From Herbaspirillum sp. ASV7 (GTDB lineage: Bacteria; Pseudomonadota; Gammaproteobacteria; Burkholderiales; Burkholderiaceae_D), in NCBI RefSeq assembly GCF_016429215.1, contig NZ_JAELUH010000001.1, positions 62,001 to 126,000 of the forward strand: a DNA stretch of 64,000 bases. The letters run 5' to 3'. The translations under genes and the position numbers were made by a program. Below the pieces are notes generated by a model. It ran no database searches. It worked only from the letters and a program-made list of their open reading frames with translations, and was not told the origin of the DNA. Below are positions 40,878 to 49,782 of this stretch, one piece after another. The stretch's first letter is position 1; the number at the start of each line of letters is the position of its first letter.

Positions 40878-42356
40878 TCAGCCGGCCCAGGGCAAGGGCT
40901 GTTCGTTCATGCCCCAGTACATGGCCTTCTGCTCCATGTACTGCAGGATGCCCAGCCTGCCCTTCTCGCGTCCCAGGCCGCTGTCACGCCAGCCGCCGAA
41001 GGGGGTCGAGATCGAGAATTGCTTGTAGGTGTTGATCCAGACATTGCCGGCCTGCACTGCGCGGCCGATGCGCCAGGCGCGCTTGTAGTCGCGCGTCCAG
41101 ATACCGGCAGCGAGCGCATAGACGCTGTCGTTGGCTTGCCGGATCAGGTCGTCTTCGTTGTCGAAGGGCATGGCCACCAGTACCGGCCCGAAGATTTCTT
41201 CCTGGCAGATGCGTTGCTCATTGCTGACGCCTTCGATGATGGTCGGCGTGTAGTAGTAACCGCGCTCGAACTGCGCGCCCTGCGGACGCACGCCACCGGT
41301 GCGGATGCGGCCGCCCTCGGTGACGCCGATGTCGACATAGCGCTCGATGCCTTCGCGATGGCGGGCGGTGATCAGCGGCCCCATCTGGGTGCGCTCGTCG
41401 GCCGGATCGCCCACGCGCAGTGCGGCGGCACCGGCGGCCAGGCGTTCCATGAAACCGTCATACAGCGAGCGCGCCACGAACAGGCGCGAGCCGGCGATGC
41501 AGGATTCGCCGGAACTGCTGAAGATGCCATACAGCACGCCGGCCACAGCATGGTCGAGATCGGCATCCTCGAACACCATGGTGGGCGACTTGCCGCCCAG
41601 TTCCAGCGAGACCGGCATCATCTTGTCGGCGGCGATGTGGGCGATGTGCTTGCCGGTGGTGGTGCCACCGGTGAAGGAGACGCGCTTGACCAGCGGATGC
41701 AGGGTGATGGCGTCGCCGATCACCGAGCCCTTGCCCGGCAGCACGCTGATCATGCCGGCCGGCACGCCGGCTTCGATGCAGATGCGCGCCAGTTCCAGCG
41801 CGGCCAGCGGGGTCACCTCGGCCGGCTTGACCACCACTGCATTGCCGGCAGCCAGGGCCGGCGCCATCTTCTGCGCCTCGCTGGCGATCGGCGAATTCCA
41901 CGGCGTGATGGCGGCCACCACGCCCATGGGTTCATACACGCTCATGGTGAGGTTGTCGCCACGCATGGGCGTGAGGGTTTCTTCCAGGGTTTCACAGGCG
42001 GCCGCGAAGAACTGGAAGGTGCCGGCCGCGCTGGCCACCAGATTGCGCGTCTCGCTGATGGGCTTGCCATTGTCCAGGCGCTGCATCTGCGCCAGCGCCT
42101 CACCGCGTTCGCGGATCAGCTGCGCCACGCGATACAGCACGGCGGCGCGTTCATGCGGCTTCTTCTGCGCCCAGCCGCTGGTGCGGAAGGCGAGGTCGGC
42201 ACCGGCGATGGCCTCTTCCACATCGGCCACGCTGGCTGCATTGAGGTAGGCCACCGGCTCACCCGTGGCCGGGTAGAGCGTGGCATAACGGTCGCCGCCA
42301 CCCAGTCGCCATTGACCGGCGATGCAGATCGGCAGCGTTTCGTTCAGATTCATCAT
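40878..42356 (-). CDS. NAD(P)-dependent aldehyde dehydrogenase
   Basis: The 492-residue enzyme of the ALDH superfamily has the catalytic Cys in SSSGESCIAGSR, Glu in PVSLELGGKSP, the Asn in ITPWNSPI, and the coenzyme loop FTGGTTTGK. By position it oxidises the semialdehyde produced by meta-cleavage, as 2-hydroxymuconic semialdehyde dehydrogenases do. The start is uncertain: AAGGA is 10 nt before the ATG at 42356, while the ATG at 42365 is too close to it. Confidence 0.9.
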   Translation of the reverse strand: MMNLNETLPICIAGQWRLGGGDRYATLYPATGEPVAYLNAASVADVEEAIAGADLAFRTSGWAQKKPHERAAVLYRVAQLIRERGEALAQMQRLDNGKPISETRNLVASAAGTFQFFAAACETLEETLTPMRGDNLTMSVYEPMGVVAAITPWNSPIASEAQKMAPALAAGNAVVVKPAEVTPLAALELARICIEAGVPAGMISVLPGKGSVIGDAITLHPLVKRVSFTGGTTTGKHIAHIAADKMMPVSLELGGKSPTMVFEDADLDHAVAGVLYGIFSSSGESCIAGSRLFVARSLYDGFMERLAAGAAALRVGDPADERTQMGPLITARHREGIERYVDIGVTEGGRIRTGGVRPQGAQFERGYYYTPTIIEGVSNEQRICQEEIFGPVLVAMPFDNEDDLIRQANDSVYALAAGIWTRDYKRAWRIGRAVQAGNVWINTYKQFSISTPFGGWRDSGLGREKGRLGILQYMEQKAMYWGMNEQPLPWAG

Positions 42357-42386
42357 GGTCGACATGTCCTTGCGATACTCAAATAC

Positions 42387-43187
42387 TCAGATCGACAGCG
42401 CATGGGCACGATTGCCCAGGGCGCGCACGACGCTATAGACGGTCAGCGCCGAGGTCTTGGGATTGGCCGCCAGCGGCTTGCCGCGCATGGTCAGCTCGAA
42501 GCCGCCGAAGGCGCCCCGCGCTTCCACGTAGTGCACGTTCTCGCTCACGCCCGGATCGGCATACAGGCGCACCCGGGTCTGGTCCAGGCCCAGGCCGGCC
42601 AGCGACAGCGTGGCGGCGACGTTGGCGTTCTTGGGATACAGGCGCGCCGCTTCGCGGGCGCTGCCTTCGAAGATGACGGTCGGCTCCTTGAGTGCATCCA
42701 GATCGAAGGCAGCCTCGGCCGGCGTATCCTTCCAGGCCTGCGGCGGCTTGCGACCGGTATAGACCACCGATTCCAGCCCACCGACCTTGGCCGCGGCCAG
42801 GGCGTCGATGGCGCCGATGGCGCCGGAAAGCAACTGCACCTGGGTCTTGCCGGTACGGGCGGCGGCTTCCAGCTTGTCGACCAGGCCGGGTTCGGACAAG
42901 GCGCCGATGGACACCACCATGCAGGGGATGCCACGCTCCAGCGCCGGGATGATGTGTTCGGCGATGGCCTGGTGGCCGGCGCATTCGATCAGCAGATCGG
43001 GACGTTCCTCGCCCAGCCGCGACACCACCCGGGCCGTCGGCGCCAGTGTGGAGACGGTGCTGCGGGCGCGCTCCATGTGCGCCTCCGGCACTACCACCAT
43101 GTCGAAGGCGACCTCGGGATCACTCTTCAAGATCTCCATGACGCCCACGCCGATGGCGCCGCATCCGATCATCGATACGTGCAGCAT
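42387..43187 (-). CDS. L-aspartate dehydrogenase
   Basis: The 266-residue NAD(P)-dependent enzyme has a Rossmann start (VSMIGCGAIGVGVMEIL), the conserved His in ECAGHQAIAEH, the SGAIGAIDALAAAK segment and the C-terminal NVAATLSLAGLGLDQTRVRL pattern of aspartate dehydrogenases (NadX type). It interconverts L-aspartate with iminoaspartate/oxaloacetate plus ammonia. Its presence in a ring-cleavage operon is unusual and suggests that a nitrogen-bearing C4 fragment, or an analogue, is an intermediate. Confidence 0.87.
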   Translation of the reverse strand: MLHVSMIGCGAIGVGVMEILKSDPEVAFDMVVVPEAHMERARSTVSTLAPTARVVSRLGEERPDLLIECAGHQAIAEHIIPALERGIPCMVVSIGALSEPGLVDKLEAAARTGKTQVQLLSGAIGAIDALAAAKVGGLESVVYTGRKPPQAWKDTPAEAAFDLDALKEPTVIFEGSAREAARLYPKNANVAATLSLAGLGLDQTRVRLYADPGVSENVHYVEARGAFGGFELTMRGKPLAANPKTSALTVYSVVRALGNRAHALSI

Positions 43188-43197
43188 GCTCGGCTCC

Positions 43198-44937
43198 TCA
43201 GGCGGTGGCCGCGGTGGCGGCAGCGGCGACCACGGCTGCTGCTGCGACGGCGGCCTTTTCCGCGCTTTCCGCGTTTTCCGTCTGATTGACCGGCGGGCCG
43301 GCGAAGGCGGTCTTGAAGCTGCCGATGCTCAGCATGTCGATCTCCAGCAGGAAGGGCCCCTTCTGCGACAGCGCCTCGTCCAGCGCCCCGGCCACCTCGG
43401 CCAGGTTGCCCACGCGCTGGTGACGCAGCTTCAGCGCCGAGGACAGTTCGGCATAGTCGGGCGTGTGCAGGTCCACGTAGTGGCGACGACCGCCGTATTG
43501 CGCATCCTGGATGTTCTTGATGACGCCGTAGCCCTTGTCGTTCATCAGCACGATCACCATGTCGGCCTGTTCCTGCACGGCCGTGGCCAGCTCGCCCAGG
43601 TTGAGGATGAAGCCGCCATCACCAGCCAGGGTGAAGGTCTTCTTGCCGGACTGCGTGACCGCTGCGCCGATGGCCGCGCCGATCCCCATGGCCAGGCCCT
43701 GCCCGATGCCGCCGCCCAGCGCATGCACGCCGGCACGCGGATCGAAGATACGCAGGTAGCGGTTGCCCCAGGTGCTGTTGGAGACGGTGACGTCGCGCAC
43801 CCAGTTGAACTCGCGGCCGGCGGCCTGCTGCAACTGTTCCACCAGGGCGCTATAAGGGCCGAGGCCATCGACCAGGCCATGCACGGCGGTATCGCGTGCC
43901 TTCTGCAGGTCGGCCATGAAGCCCGGATCGACCTTCAGCGCGGCCAGGCGGTCGGCCAGGCCGGCCAGTACCAGCGCCGAATCACCGCAGACGAAATAGT
44001 CGCTGGTGTAGCAGCGGCCTTCGGCAGCCGGATCGGCATCCACGCGATACAGCGGACGCGGCAGTTTCAGTTCGTACTTCAGGGTTTCATTGCCGCGCAG
44101 GCGCGAGCCGACCACCAGCATGGCGTCGCAGCTCTGGTAGAAATTCTCCACCGGCTTGTGCAGGTTGAAGGCGCCCAGCGAGCGCGGATCATCCTCGGCT
44201 ACGATGCCGCGACCCTGGGTGCTGGTGACCACGCCAAAGCCCAGGTCCATCAGGCGCTTTACCTGCGCGCCGGCATGCCGCGCCCCGCCGCCCAGCCACA
44301 GCAGCGGACGCTTGGCCTTCATCAGGCGCTCGGCCAGTTCATCCAGTGCGCGCGCCGACGGCACGCTTTGCGGGATGGCCAGCGGTTGCAGGTTGCTGGG
44401 CATGGGGATCAGGGCCGCCTGGATGTCGATGGGGATTTCCACCGAGACCGGCCCCATCGGCGGGGTCAGTGCAGTCTGCACGGCCAGCTTGATGGTGCTG
44501 ATGGCGGTCTCCACGCTGCGGATGCGGAAGGCCGCCTTGGAGATGGCCTTGAGCATGCTCAACTGGTCCGGCGCTTCGTGGATGTAGGCCAGGCTCTGGT
44601 CCAGGTAAGGCGTCTCGATCTGTCCGGTCAGGTGCAGCAGCGGCGTACCGGCCGTCAAGGCTTCCACCATGGCGCCGGCGGCGTTGCCGGCAGCGGTGCC
44701 GGTGGAGGTCAGGCATACGCCCAGGCCACCGGTGGTGCGAGCATAGGCGTCGGCCATGTTGGCGCCGCCGGCTTCGCCGCGAGCCGGGATGAAGCGGATC
44801 TTGCCGCGCTCGCCGAAGGCGTCGAGGATGGGCATGTTGTGGATCGAGATCACGCCGAAGGCAGCCTTCACGCCGCACTGTTCGAGGAAAGCCGCGATGG
44901 CGCAGCCGACGGTCACTTGCTGGTTGGTATTAGACAT
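43198..44937 (-). CDS. ThDP-dependent enzyme (acetolactate synthase / benzoylformate decarboxylase family)
   Basis: The 579-residue protein has three domains: an N-terminal PYR domain with the activating Glu in IPARGEAGGANMADAYAR, a central domain, and a C-terminal PP domain with the metal-ThDP motif LAGDGGFILNLGEL...LMNDKGYGVI. Family members decarboxylate 2-keto acids or carboligate. In this operon it may decarboxylate the oxo-acid formed after ring opening. The C-terminus carries a low-complexity Ala/Val/Thr tail (about the last 23 residues). I chose the ATG at 44937; it overlaps the end of the upstream SDR gene by 8 nt. Confidence 0.88.
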   Translation of the reverse strand: MSNTNQQVTVGCAIAAFLEQCGVKAAFGVISIHNMPILDAFGERGKIRFIPARGEAGGANMADAYARTTGGLGVCLTSTGTAAGNAAGAMVEALTAGTPLLHLTGQIETPYLDQSLAYIHEAPDQLSMLKAISKAAFRIRSVETAISTIKLAVQTALTPPMGPVSVEIPIDIQAALIPMPSNLQPLAIPQSVPSARALDELAERLMKAKRPLLWLGGGARHAGAQVKRLMDLGFGVVTSTQGRGIVAEDDPRSLGAFNLHKPVENFYQSCDAMLVVGSRLRGNETLKYELKLPRPLYRVDADPAAEGRCYTSDYFVCGDSALVLAGLADRLAALKVDPGFMADLQKARDTAVHGLVDGLGPYSALVEQLQQAAGREFNWVRDVTVSNSTWGNRYLRIFDPRAGVHALGGGIGQGLAMGIGAAIGAAVTQSGKKTFTLAGDGGFILNLGELATAVQEQADMVIVLMNDKGYGVIKNIQDAQYGGRRHYVDLHTPDYAELSSALKLRHQRVGNLAEVAGALDEALSQKGPFLLEIDMLSIGSFKTAFAGPPVNQTENAESAEKAAVAAAAVVAAAATAATA

Positions 44938-45754
44938 GGCGGGAAAGTCCTCCTGAAACATCGATATGGCTGCCTGTGGTGTACGAGGAAAGCGGCGTGG
45001 CGAGGAATACGATCGCCTGCGCGGCTTCCCGGGGAAGGCCGAGACGGCCGAGTTGAATCTGTTTCTTTGCGGCCAGCGCGGCGGTCCATTGGGCCCAGCT
45101 CTGGTCCTGCAGTTCGGGGCCGCGCGCGGCATAGCGGCGGCGCCATTGGCCCGACTCCACCAGGCCGATCAGGATGCCGTTCACCCGCACGCGGGCGGCG
45201 TCGCCATTGGCCAGTTCGGTGGCCAGCGAGCGCACCAGGTTATGTACGCCGGCGCGGGCGGCGGAAGTAGCCACCATATGCGGCTCGGGTTGCGTGGCCA
45301 GCAGCGAATTGACGCAGACGATGGCGGCATCCCCGTGCTGCGCGCTCATGGCCTGCAGTTGCGGCAGGAAGGCGCGGGTCGGGTAGATCACGGAAAAGAA
45401 TTTAAGGCGCAGCTCTTCGCTCCAGGCCTCGTCGGCGGTATCGGCAAAGGTCGAGACGCGGCCCTGGCCGGCGTTGTTGACCAGCATGGACACCGCGCCC
45501 AGGGTGTTTTCCACCGAGGCGGCAAAGGCCTGCACCTGCTCCTGCGACAGCACGTCGCAAGGGGCGCTGTACAGGCGGGCCTGCGGGTAGCGCTCGCGCA
45601 GCGCGGCTTCGGCGTCCTTCAGCCGGGCGCCATCACGGCCACAGAAGGCCACGGCTGCGCCCGCTTCCAGCAGCAGTTCCACGGTCGCCAGACCGATGCC
45701 GGAAGAGCCACCGGTGACCACGGCCACCTTGCCCTGGAGAGAAGTCATCGCCAT
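44930..45754 (-). CDS. Short-chain dehydrogenase/reductase with altered active site
   Basis: The 274-residue SDR has the coenzyme motif VVTGGSSGIGLATVE and the structural NNAGQG. The Ser of the active site is present (VNSLLATQ), but the YxxxK dyad is replaced: the segment reads VATSAARAGVHNL, which puts Thr for Tyr and Arg for Lys. Such divergent SDRs form a family of their own and may be isomerases, lyases or use another general base. It precedes the ThDP enzyme gene with an 8-nt overlap. Confidence 0.85.
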   Translation of the reverse strand: MAMTSLQGKVAVVTGGSSGIGLATVELLLEAGAAVAFCGRDGARLKDAEAALRERYPQARLYSAPCDVLSQEQVQAFAASVENTLGAVSMLVNNAGQGRVSTFADTADEAWSEELRLKFFSVIYPTRAFLPQLQAMSAQHGDAAIVCVNSLLATQPEPHMVATSAARAGVHNLVRSLATELANGDAARVRVNGILIGLVESGQWRRRYAARGPELQDQSWAQWTAALAAKKQIQLGRLGLPREAAQAIVFLATPLSSYTTGSHIDVSGGLSRHV

Positions 45755-45755
45755 C

Positions 45756-46589
45756 TCAGCCCCGCCACATGTTGACTACCTTGGCACCACCCTGCGGGGC
45801 GTGGTCCAGCAGGCGGGACAGTTCGGCCGCGGTATCGCGCACGCGGGCCACGATGATGTCGAGCTGGCTGGCGTCGATGTGCGGCGAAGGGATCGTGGCG
45901 CCCATGGCGGCCACCACATTGCCGGAGTGATCGCGCACCGGTGCGGCGACGGTGGAGATGCTGGTTTCGAAGAAACCTTCCTGCAGCACGAAACCACGTT
46001 CCTTGTCGGCCTGCACCATGTCGAACAGTTCGACCACGGTCTTGGGGGTGTTGCTGGAAAAGACTTCCAGGTGTTCTTCCGGATACAGGGCGCGCAGTTG
46101 CGGCAAGGTGAGATCTTCCAGCAACACCCGGCCCAGCACGGTGGCGTGCGCCGGCAGGCGGGTGCCGACGTTGACGTGGCTGGTGAAGGCGGTCTGGGTG
46201 ACCGACTTGGCGACATAGACGATGGAGCGGCCATCGCGCACCACCAGGTTGCAGGAATACCCGATCTCGTCGCGCAGGCGGTCCAGCAGCGGGCGGCCGA
46301 TCTCGGTCAGTTCCAGCGAGGCCAGGTATTCGAAGCCCAGGCGCAGCACCGACATGCCCAGGCGGTAGTCACGTCCGCCATCGGCGCGCTCCACGAAGCC
46401 CATGCGTTCCAGCGTGGCCAGCAGGCGGAACACGGTGGAGCGCGGGATGTCCAGGCGACGCGCCAGTTCGGGCGCGGACAGGGTCTTGTCCTGGCGGCTG
46501 AATTCGCACAGCAGGCGCAGGCCGCGTTCCAGGCCGGGGACGGAATACTTGTCTTGCGACTCTTCTTCTGGCATCACTGGTTTGTTCAT
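45756..46589 (-). CDS. IclR-family transcriptional regulator of the operon
   Basis: The 277-residue regulator has an N-terminal winged helix (SVPGLERGLRLLCEFSRQDKTLSAPELARRLDIPRSTVFRLLATLERMGFV) and a C-terminal IclR effector domain (about 95-270; THVN-like SHVNVGTRLPAHATVLGRVLL). It is encoded inside the operon, which implies autoregulation. The two GTTYCATATATGAAM palindromes around the operon promoter (51717-51816) are its most likely binding sites. The inducer is probably the pathway substrate or a ring-cleavage product. Confidence 0.9.
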   Translation of the reverse strand: MNKPVMPEEESQDKYSVPGLERGLRLLCEFSRQDKTLSAPELARRLDIPRSTVFRLLATLERMGFVERADGGRDYRLGMSVLRLGFEYLASLELTEIGRPLLDRLRDEIGYSCNLVVRDGRSIVYVAKSVTQTAFTSHVNVGTRLPAHATVLGRVLLEDLTLPQLRALYPEEHLEVFSSNTPKTVVELFDMVQADKERGFVLQEGFFETSISTVAAPVRDHSGNVVAAMGATIPSPHIDASQLDIIVARVRDTAAELSRLLDHAPQGGAKVVNMWRG

Positions 46590-46603
46590 GATGATTTTCT
46601 GTT

Positions 46604-47491
46604 CTAGTTGGTTGAGGTGAGTTGCGCGCTGACCAGCGCAGCAAATTGCGACGGCTGCTCGATATAGCAGGCATGACCGGCGGCGTCCACCAGATGGAAG
46701 GGAAGCTCGAACTGCCTGGCCAGCCCTTCACTGGCCTCTGGGGTGGTGACGATGTCCTCGGCCCCGCATGCCACCGACACCCCCCGTCGTGGTGCAGCCT
46801 GCAGATAAGGTGCGATATCGTCACCGCACAACAATTGCACGGCTTGGGTGTAGCCCGCGGCGTCCAGCCACTGCATGTTCCAGCGCACCCAGGCGTGGTC
46901 CTGCGCGCTGGCGTGGGCCGACAGCAGACGTGTCGGCTTCTGCGCCATGCCGGCGATGCCCAGGGTGCGCAAGGCGCCCAGGCGCTCTTCCCGCACCTGG
47001 TGCGCGCGCTCCTGCTTGGCGGGGGCGCCGTAGCCCAGCGCCGGATCGGCCAGCAGCGTGCGGCGGGCGCGGCCATCGCCGTGGGCCAGGTAGGCTGCGG
47101 CCATCAACGCCCCCAGCGAATGGCCGACCAGCACGCACTGCTCGACTTCCAGCGCCTGCAGCATGTCCTGCAGACGCCGTGCATAATCGACCGCCTTGGG
47201 CTGGCTCATCGTCAGCGGTGTGGAACGACCGTAACCGGGCGCGTTCCAGGCGATCACGCGGGCCTGCGACTCCAGCTTGAGCGCGCACTGCAACCACGAG
47301 GCCGCGCCCGAGCTGATGCCATGCAGCAGCACCACCACCGGACCGCTGCCGCAGCTGCGGTAGCTGACACGGCCGCCCGGCACCTCGACGCTACCCTCGG
47401 CGAAGCGGCCTTCCAGCAGGGCCAGCGGTGCGCGCAGGGCGTCGTCGCAGCTGACTGCGGTGGCGGAGGCGATGGAGGTGTCGGGATGCAT
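46604..47491 (-). CDS. Alpha/beta hydrolase
   Basis: The 295-residue hydrolase has the oxyanion-hole motif LLHGISSGAASW, the nucleophile elbow VLVGHSLGALMAA (Ser) and a C-terminal His in DAAGHACYIEQP. This fold includes meta-cleavage product hydrolases, so C-C or ester/amide hydrolysis in the pathway is reasonable. I chose the ATG at 47491. The gene lies between IclR and cupin genes on the same strand with short gaps. Confidence 0.87.
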   Translation of the reverse strand: MHPDTSIASATAVSCDDALRAPLALLEGRFAEGSVEVPGGRVSYRSCGSGPVVVLLHGISSGAASWLQCALKLESQARVIAWNAPGYGRSTPLTMSQPKAVDYARRLQDMLQALEVEQCVLVGHSLGALMAAAYLAHGDGRARRTLLADPALGYGAPAKQERAHQVREERLGALRTLGIAGMAQKPTRLLSAHASAQDHAWVRWNMQWLDAAGYTQAVQLLCGDDIAPYLQAAPRRGVSVACGAEDIVTTPEASEGLARQFELPFHLVDAAGHACYIEQPSQFAALVSAQLTSTN

Positions 47492-47508
47492 GGTGTCGTT
47501 CTCTGCAA

Positions 47509-48045
47509 TCAGCGCTTGACCGAGGTCAGCGGATGATCCGGCGGATAGGTCGGCGTGATGGGCTTCTTGGCGCCCAGCATCACGCACATCAGGGCATCTT
47601 CGTCACCGATGTTGATCTCTTCGCGATACACGCCCGGCGGCACCGAGACCACGTCACGGTCGGTGAGGATGGTCTCGAAACGCTCGCCATCCTTTTCCAG
47701 CACCAGCTTGAGCTTGCCGCGCAGGACGAAGAACACTTCTTCCACGTCCACGTGCAGGTGCGACGGGCCTTCGTGGCCGGCCGGGATGATCATGGTCGAG
47801 AAGGTGAAATGCTCGGAGGGGATGACGTTGGCGTCATGCGCCACGCCGGTGCCGCCGGTGCCGATGTAGCGCATCTGGGCGCGACGGTACTTGGGGTCGT
47901 AGTCGGCCTGGAACTTCAGTGCGTTCCAGTCGTACTTGCGGGTGGACAGGCGCGCCACGCGCGACTCCATCCAGTCGGCGAAGCTGGCGCCGGCGGGGCG
48001 ATCCCAGCTGCGGCCCATGTTTTCCTGTTCGGACATATCGGTCAT
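47509..48045 (-). CDS. Cupin-domain protein
   Basis: The 178-residue protein has one cupin barrel with metal-binding motif 1 GPSHLHVDVEEVFFVLRGKLKLVL (His, His, Glu) and motif 2 PPGVYREEINIGDEDALM. The N-terminal about 60 residues are an extension (RPAGASFADWMESRVARLSTRKYDW). Motif 2 lacks the usual His, so metal binding may be incomplete. It could be a small dioxygenase, isomerase or lyase. AAGGAG precedes the ATG. Confidence 0.8.
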   Translation of the reverse strand: MTDMSEQENMGRSWDRPAGASFADWMESRVARLSTRKYDWNALKFQADYDPKYRRAQMRYIGTGGTGVAHDANVIPSEHFTFSTMIIPAGHEGPSHLHVDVEEVFFVLRGKLKLVLEKDGERFETILTDRDVVSVPPGVYREEINIGDEDALMCVMLGAKKPITPTYPPDHPLTSVKR

Positions 48046-48103
48046 GCTTTTCTCCTTGAAGGGGTCCGGAGTGATCCGGGTTGATCTGGCAAGAAATACG
48101 TTT

Positions 48104-48874
48104 TCAATGCATCACGAAGCCACCGTTGACCGCCATCACCTGACCGGTGAAGAAGCGTGCCATCTCCGACAACGCGAACACCACCGCGCCGCAGACATCC
48201 TCGGGCAACTGGTCGCGCCGGATGGCGCGGCCGTCGAGGTAGTGCTGGTGCCGCGCCTGCGGTACATACTGCGTGGCCTCCACCAGCGTCAGGCCCGGTG
48301 CCACGGCATTGACGGTGATGTTGTCGGCGCCCAGCTCGCGTGCCAGCGAACGGGTCATGCCAATCACCGCGCTCTTGCTGGCCACGTAGGCCAGCAGGTT
48401 GGGGGCGCCCCACAACGGGGTATCGGACGACAGGTTCACCACCGCACCGCGCCCCGAGGCACGCAGCGCCGGCAGGCAGGCATTGGTCATCAGCCAGGTG
48501 CCGCGCACGTTGACATCCATGACGCGGTCCCACATCTCCACTTCCAGCTGCTCGCTGCTCTTGCCGCCGGAGTTGGTGATGGCGGCGTTGTTGACCAGGC
48601 CATCGAGCCCGCCCAGCCATTGCGTGGCAGCCGCCGCGCAGGCCTTCACCGAGGCCGGATCGGCCAGGTCCAGTGCAAAGCCCTCGACCTGCAGGCCACG
48701 TTGTTTCAGTGCGGCCACCGAGGCCGCCAGTTCTTCCTGAAGGATGTCGGCCATGGCCACCGTGGCCCCGGCGGCGGCGATGGCGTCCACGAACGCCAGG
48801 CCGAGGCCGCGTGCGGCGCCAGTGACCAGAATGCGTCGTCCCGCCAAAAGTGTCGCCGTGCTTGCTGCTGACAT
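48104..48874 (-). CDS. Short-chain dehydrogenase/reductase, canonical
   Basis: The 256-residue SDR has the coenzyme motif LVTGAARGLGLAFVD, NNAA, catalytic Ser (NLSSDTPL), and the classical YVASK dyad, unlike the SDR at 44930-45754. It is the first enzyme gene after the transporter genes and may oxidise an alcohol or a cis-diol formed from the imported substrate. Confidence 0.9.
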   Translation of the reverse strand: MSAASTATLLAGRRILVTGAARGLGLAFVDAIAAAGATVAMADILQEELAASVAALKQRGLQVEGFALDLADPASVKACAAAATQWLGGLDGLVNNAAITNSGGKSSEQLEVEMWDRVMDVNVRGTWLMTNACLPALRASGRGAVVNLSSDTPLWGAPNLLAYVASKSAVIGMTRSLARELGADNITVNAVAPGLTLVEATQYVPQARHQHYLDGRAIRRDQLPEDVCGAVVFALSEMARFFTGQVMAVNGGFVMH

Positions 48875-48910
48875 GTGCTTGCTCCTGTTGCGCTGGTTGA
48901 GTCTCTGGAT

Positions 48911-49780
48911 TCAGACGGTGCTGGTATTGGCCTTGGGCAGGTAGTGCAGGACCTTGCGTTCGGCCCAGACCACCACGCCGTAGGTGACCACGCCGATCAG
49001 GGTCAGTGCGACGATGGAGACGAAGACGGCGGCGGTATTGCCCTGCCCTTCGCCATCGACCAGCAGATAACCCAGGCCCTGGTTGCCACCCACCAGTTCA
49101 CCCACAGTCACGCCGATCACCGACAGCGTGGAGGCGATGCGCAGGCCCGAGAACAGCGCCGGCAGCGCCGAACGGAACTCGACCAGGTGGAAGATCTGCC
49201 AGCGGCCGGCATTGAGCGTGCGCACCAGGTTGACCATGTCGGGATCGACGGTACGGATGGCCGAGAGCACGTTGATCATGATCGGGAAGAACACGATCAG
49301 CACCGCCACGATGATCTTGGGATAGATGGTGTAGCCCAGCCACATCACGAACAGGGGGGCAAAGGCCACCTTGGGCGCGATCTGCAGCGCCAGGATGTAA
49401 GGCGAAAGCATGGCCTCGGCACGTGGCGAGAGGCCCAGCGCGACACCGACGGCCAGGCCCAGCAAGGCGCCGAAGAGGAAGCCGAACACCACTTCCATGG
49501 CCGTGATGCCGAAGTGCTGCAACAGTTGCGCGTTGTTCCACATCACCACCGCTTCACGCACCACCTGCATGAAGTTGGGCAGGATGTATTCGGGCAGGCC
49601 CAGCATGCCCGGGCCCCACTGCCAGGCGGCGATGAACAGCACCAGCAGCGCCAGGCTGCCGCACACCGTGCGGGCCTTGTCGTTCAACAGCGGACGGCGC
49701 GCCGTCGGCTTGACCGGATTGGGCGAGGACGTTGGCTCGGGACTGGACATGGTCAGGTCTTTGGCTGTGGTGGTATTCAT
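48911..49780 (-). CDS. ABC transporter permease (SsuC/TauC type)
   Basis: The 289-residue inner-membrane permease has about six transmembrane helices and the EAA loop (LNAGRWQIFHLVEFRSALPALFSGLRIAS). It belongs to the nitrate/sulfonate/taurine family, which also carries pyrimidine precursors and aromatic acids. It is the third gene of the operon; with the binding protein and ATPase just upstream it forms a complete importer. Confidence 0.92.
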   Translation of the reverse strand: MNTTTAKDLTMSSPEPTSSPNPVKPTARRPLLNDKARTVCGSLALLVLFIAAWQWGPGMLGLPEYILPNFMQVVREAVVMWNNAQLLQHFGITAMEVVFGFLFGALLGLAVGVALGLSPRAEAMLSPYILALQIAPKVAFAPLFVMWLGYTIYPKIIVAVLIVFFPIMINVLSAIRTVDPDMVNLVRTLNAGRWQIFHLVEFRSALPALFSGLRIASTLSVIGVTVGELVGGNQGLGYLLVDGEGQGNTAAVFVSIVALTLIGVVTYGVVVWAERKVLHYLPKANTSTV

Positions 49781-49782
49781 GA

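Noticed and set aside
40815-45270. Long plus-strand frames across the aldehyde dehydrogenase to SDR region
   Set aside because: These are antisense shadows of the well-supported minus-strand enzymes. Their composition and lack of motifs show no real coding.
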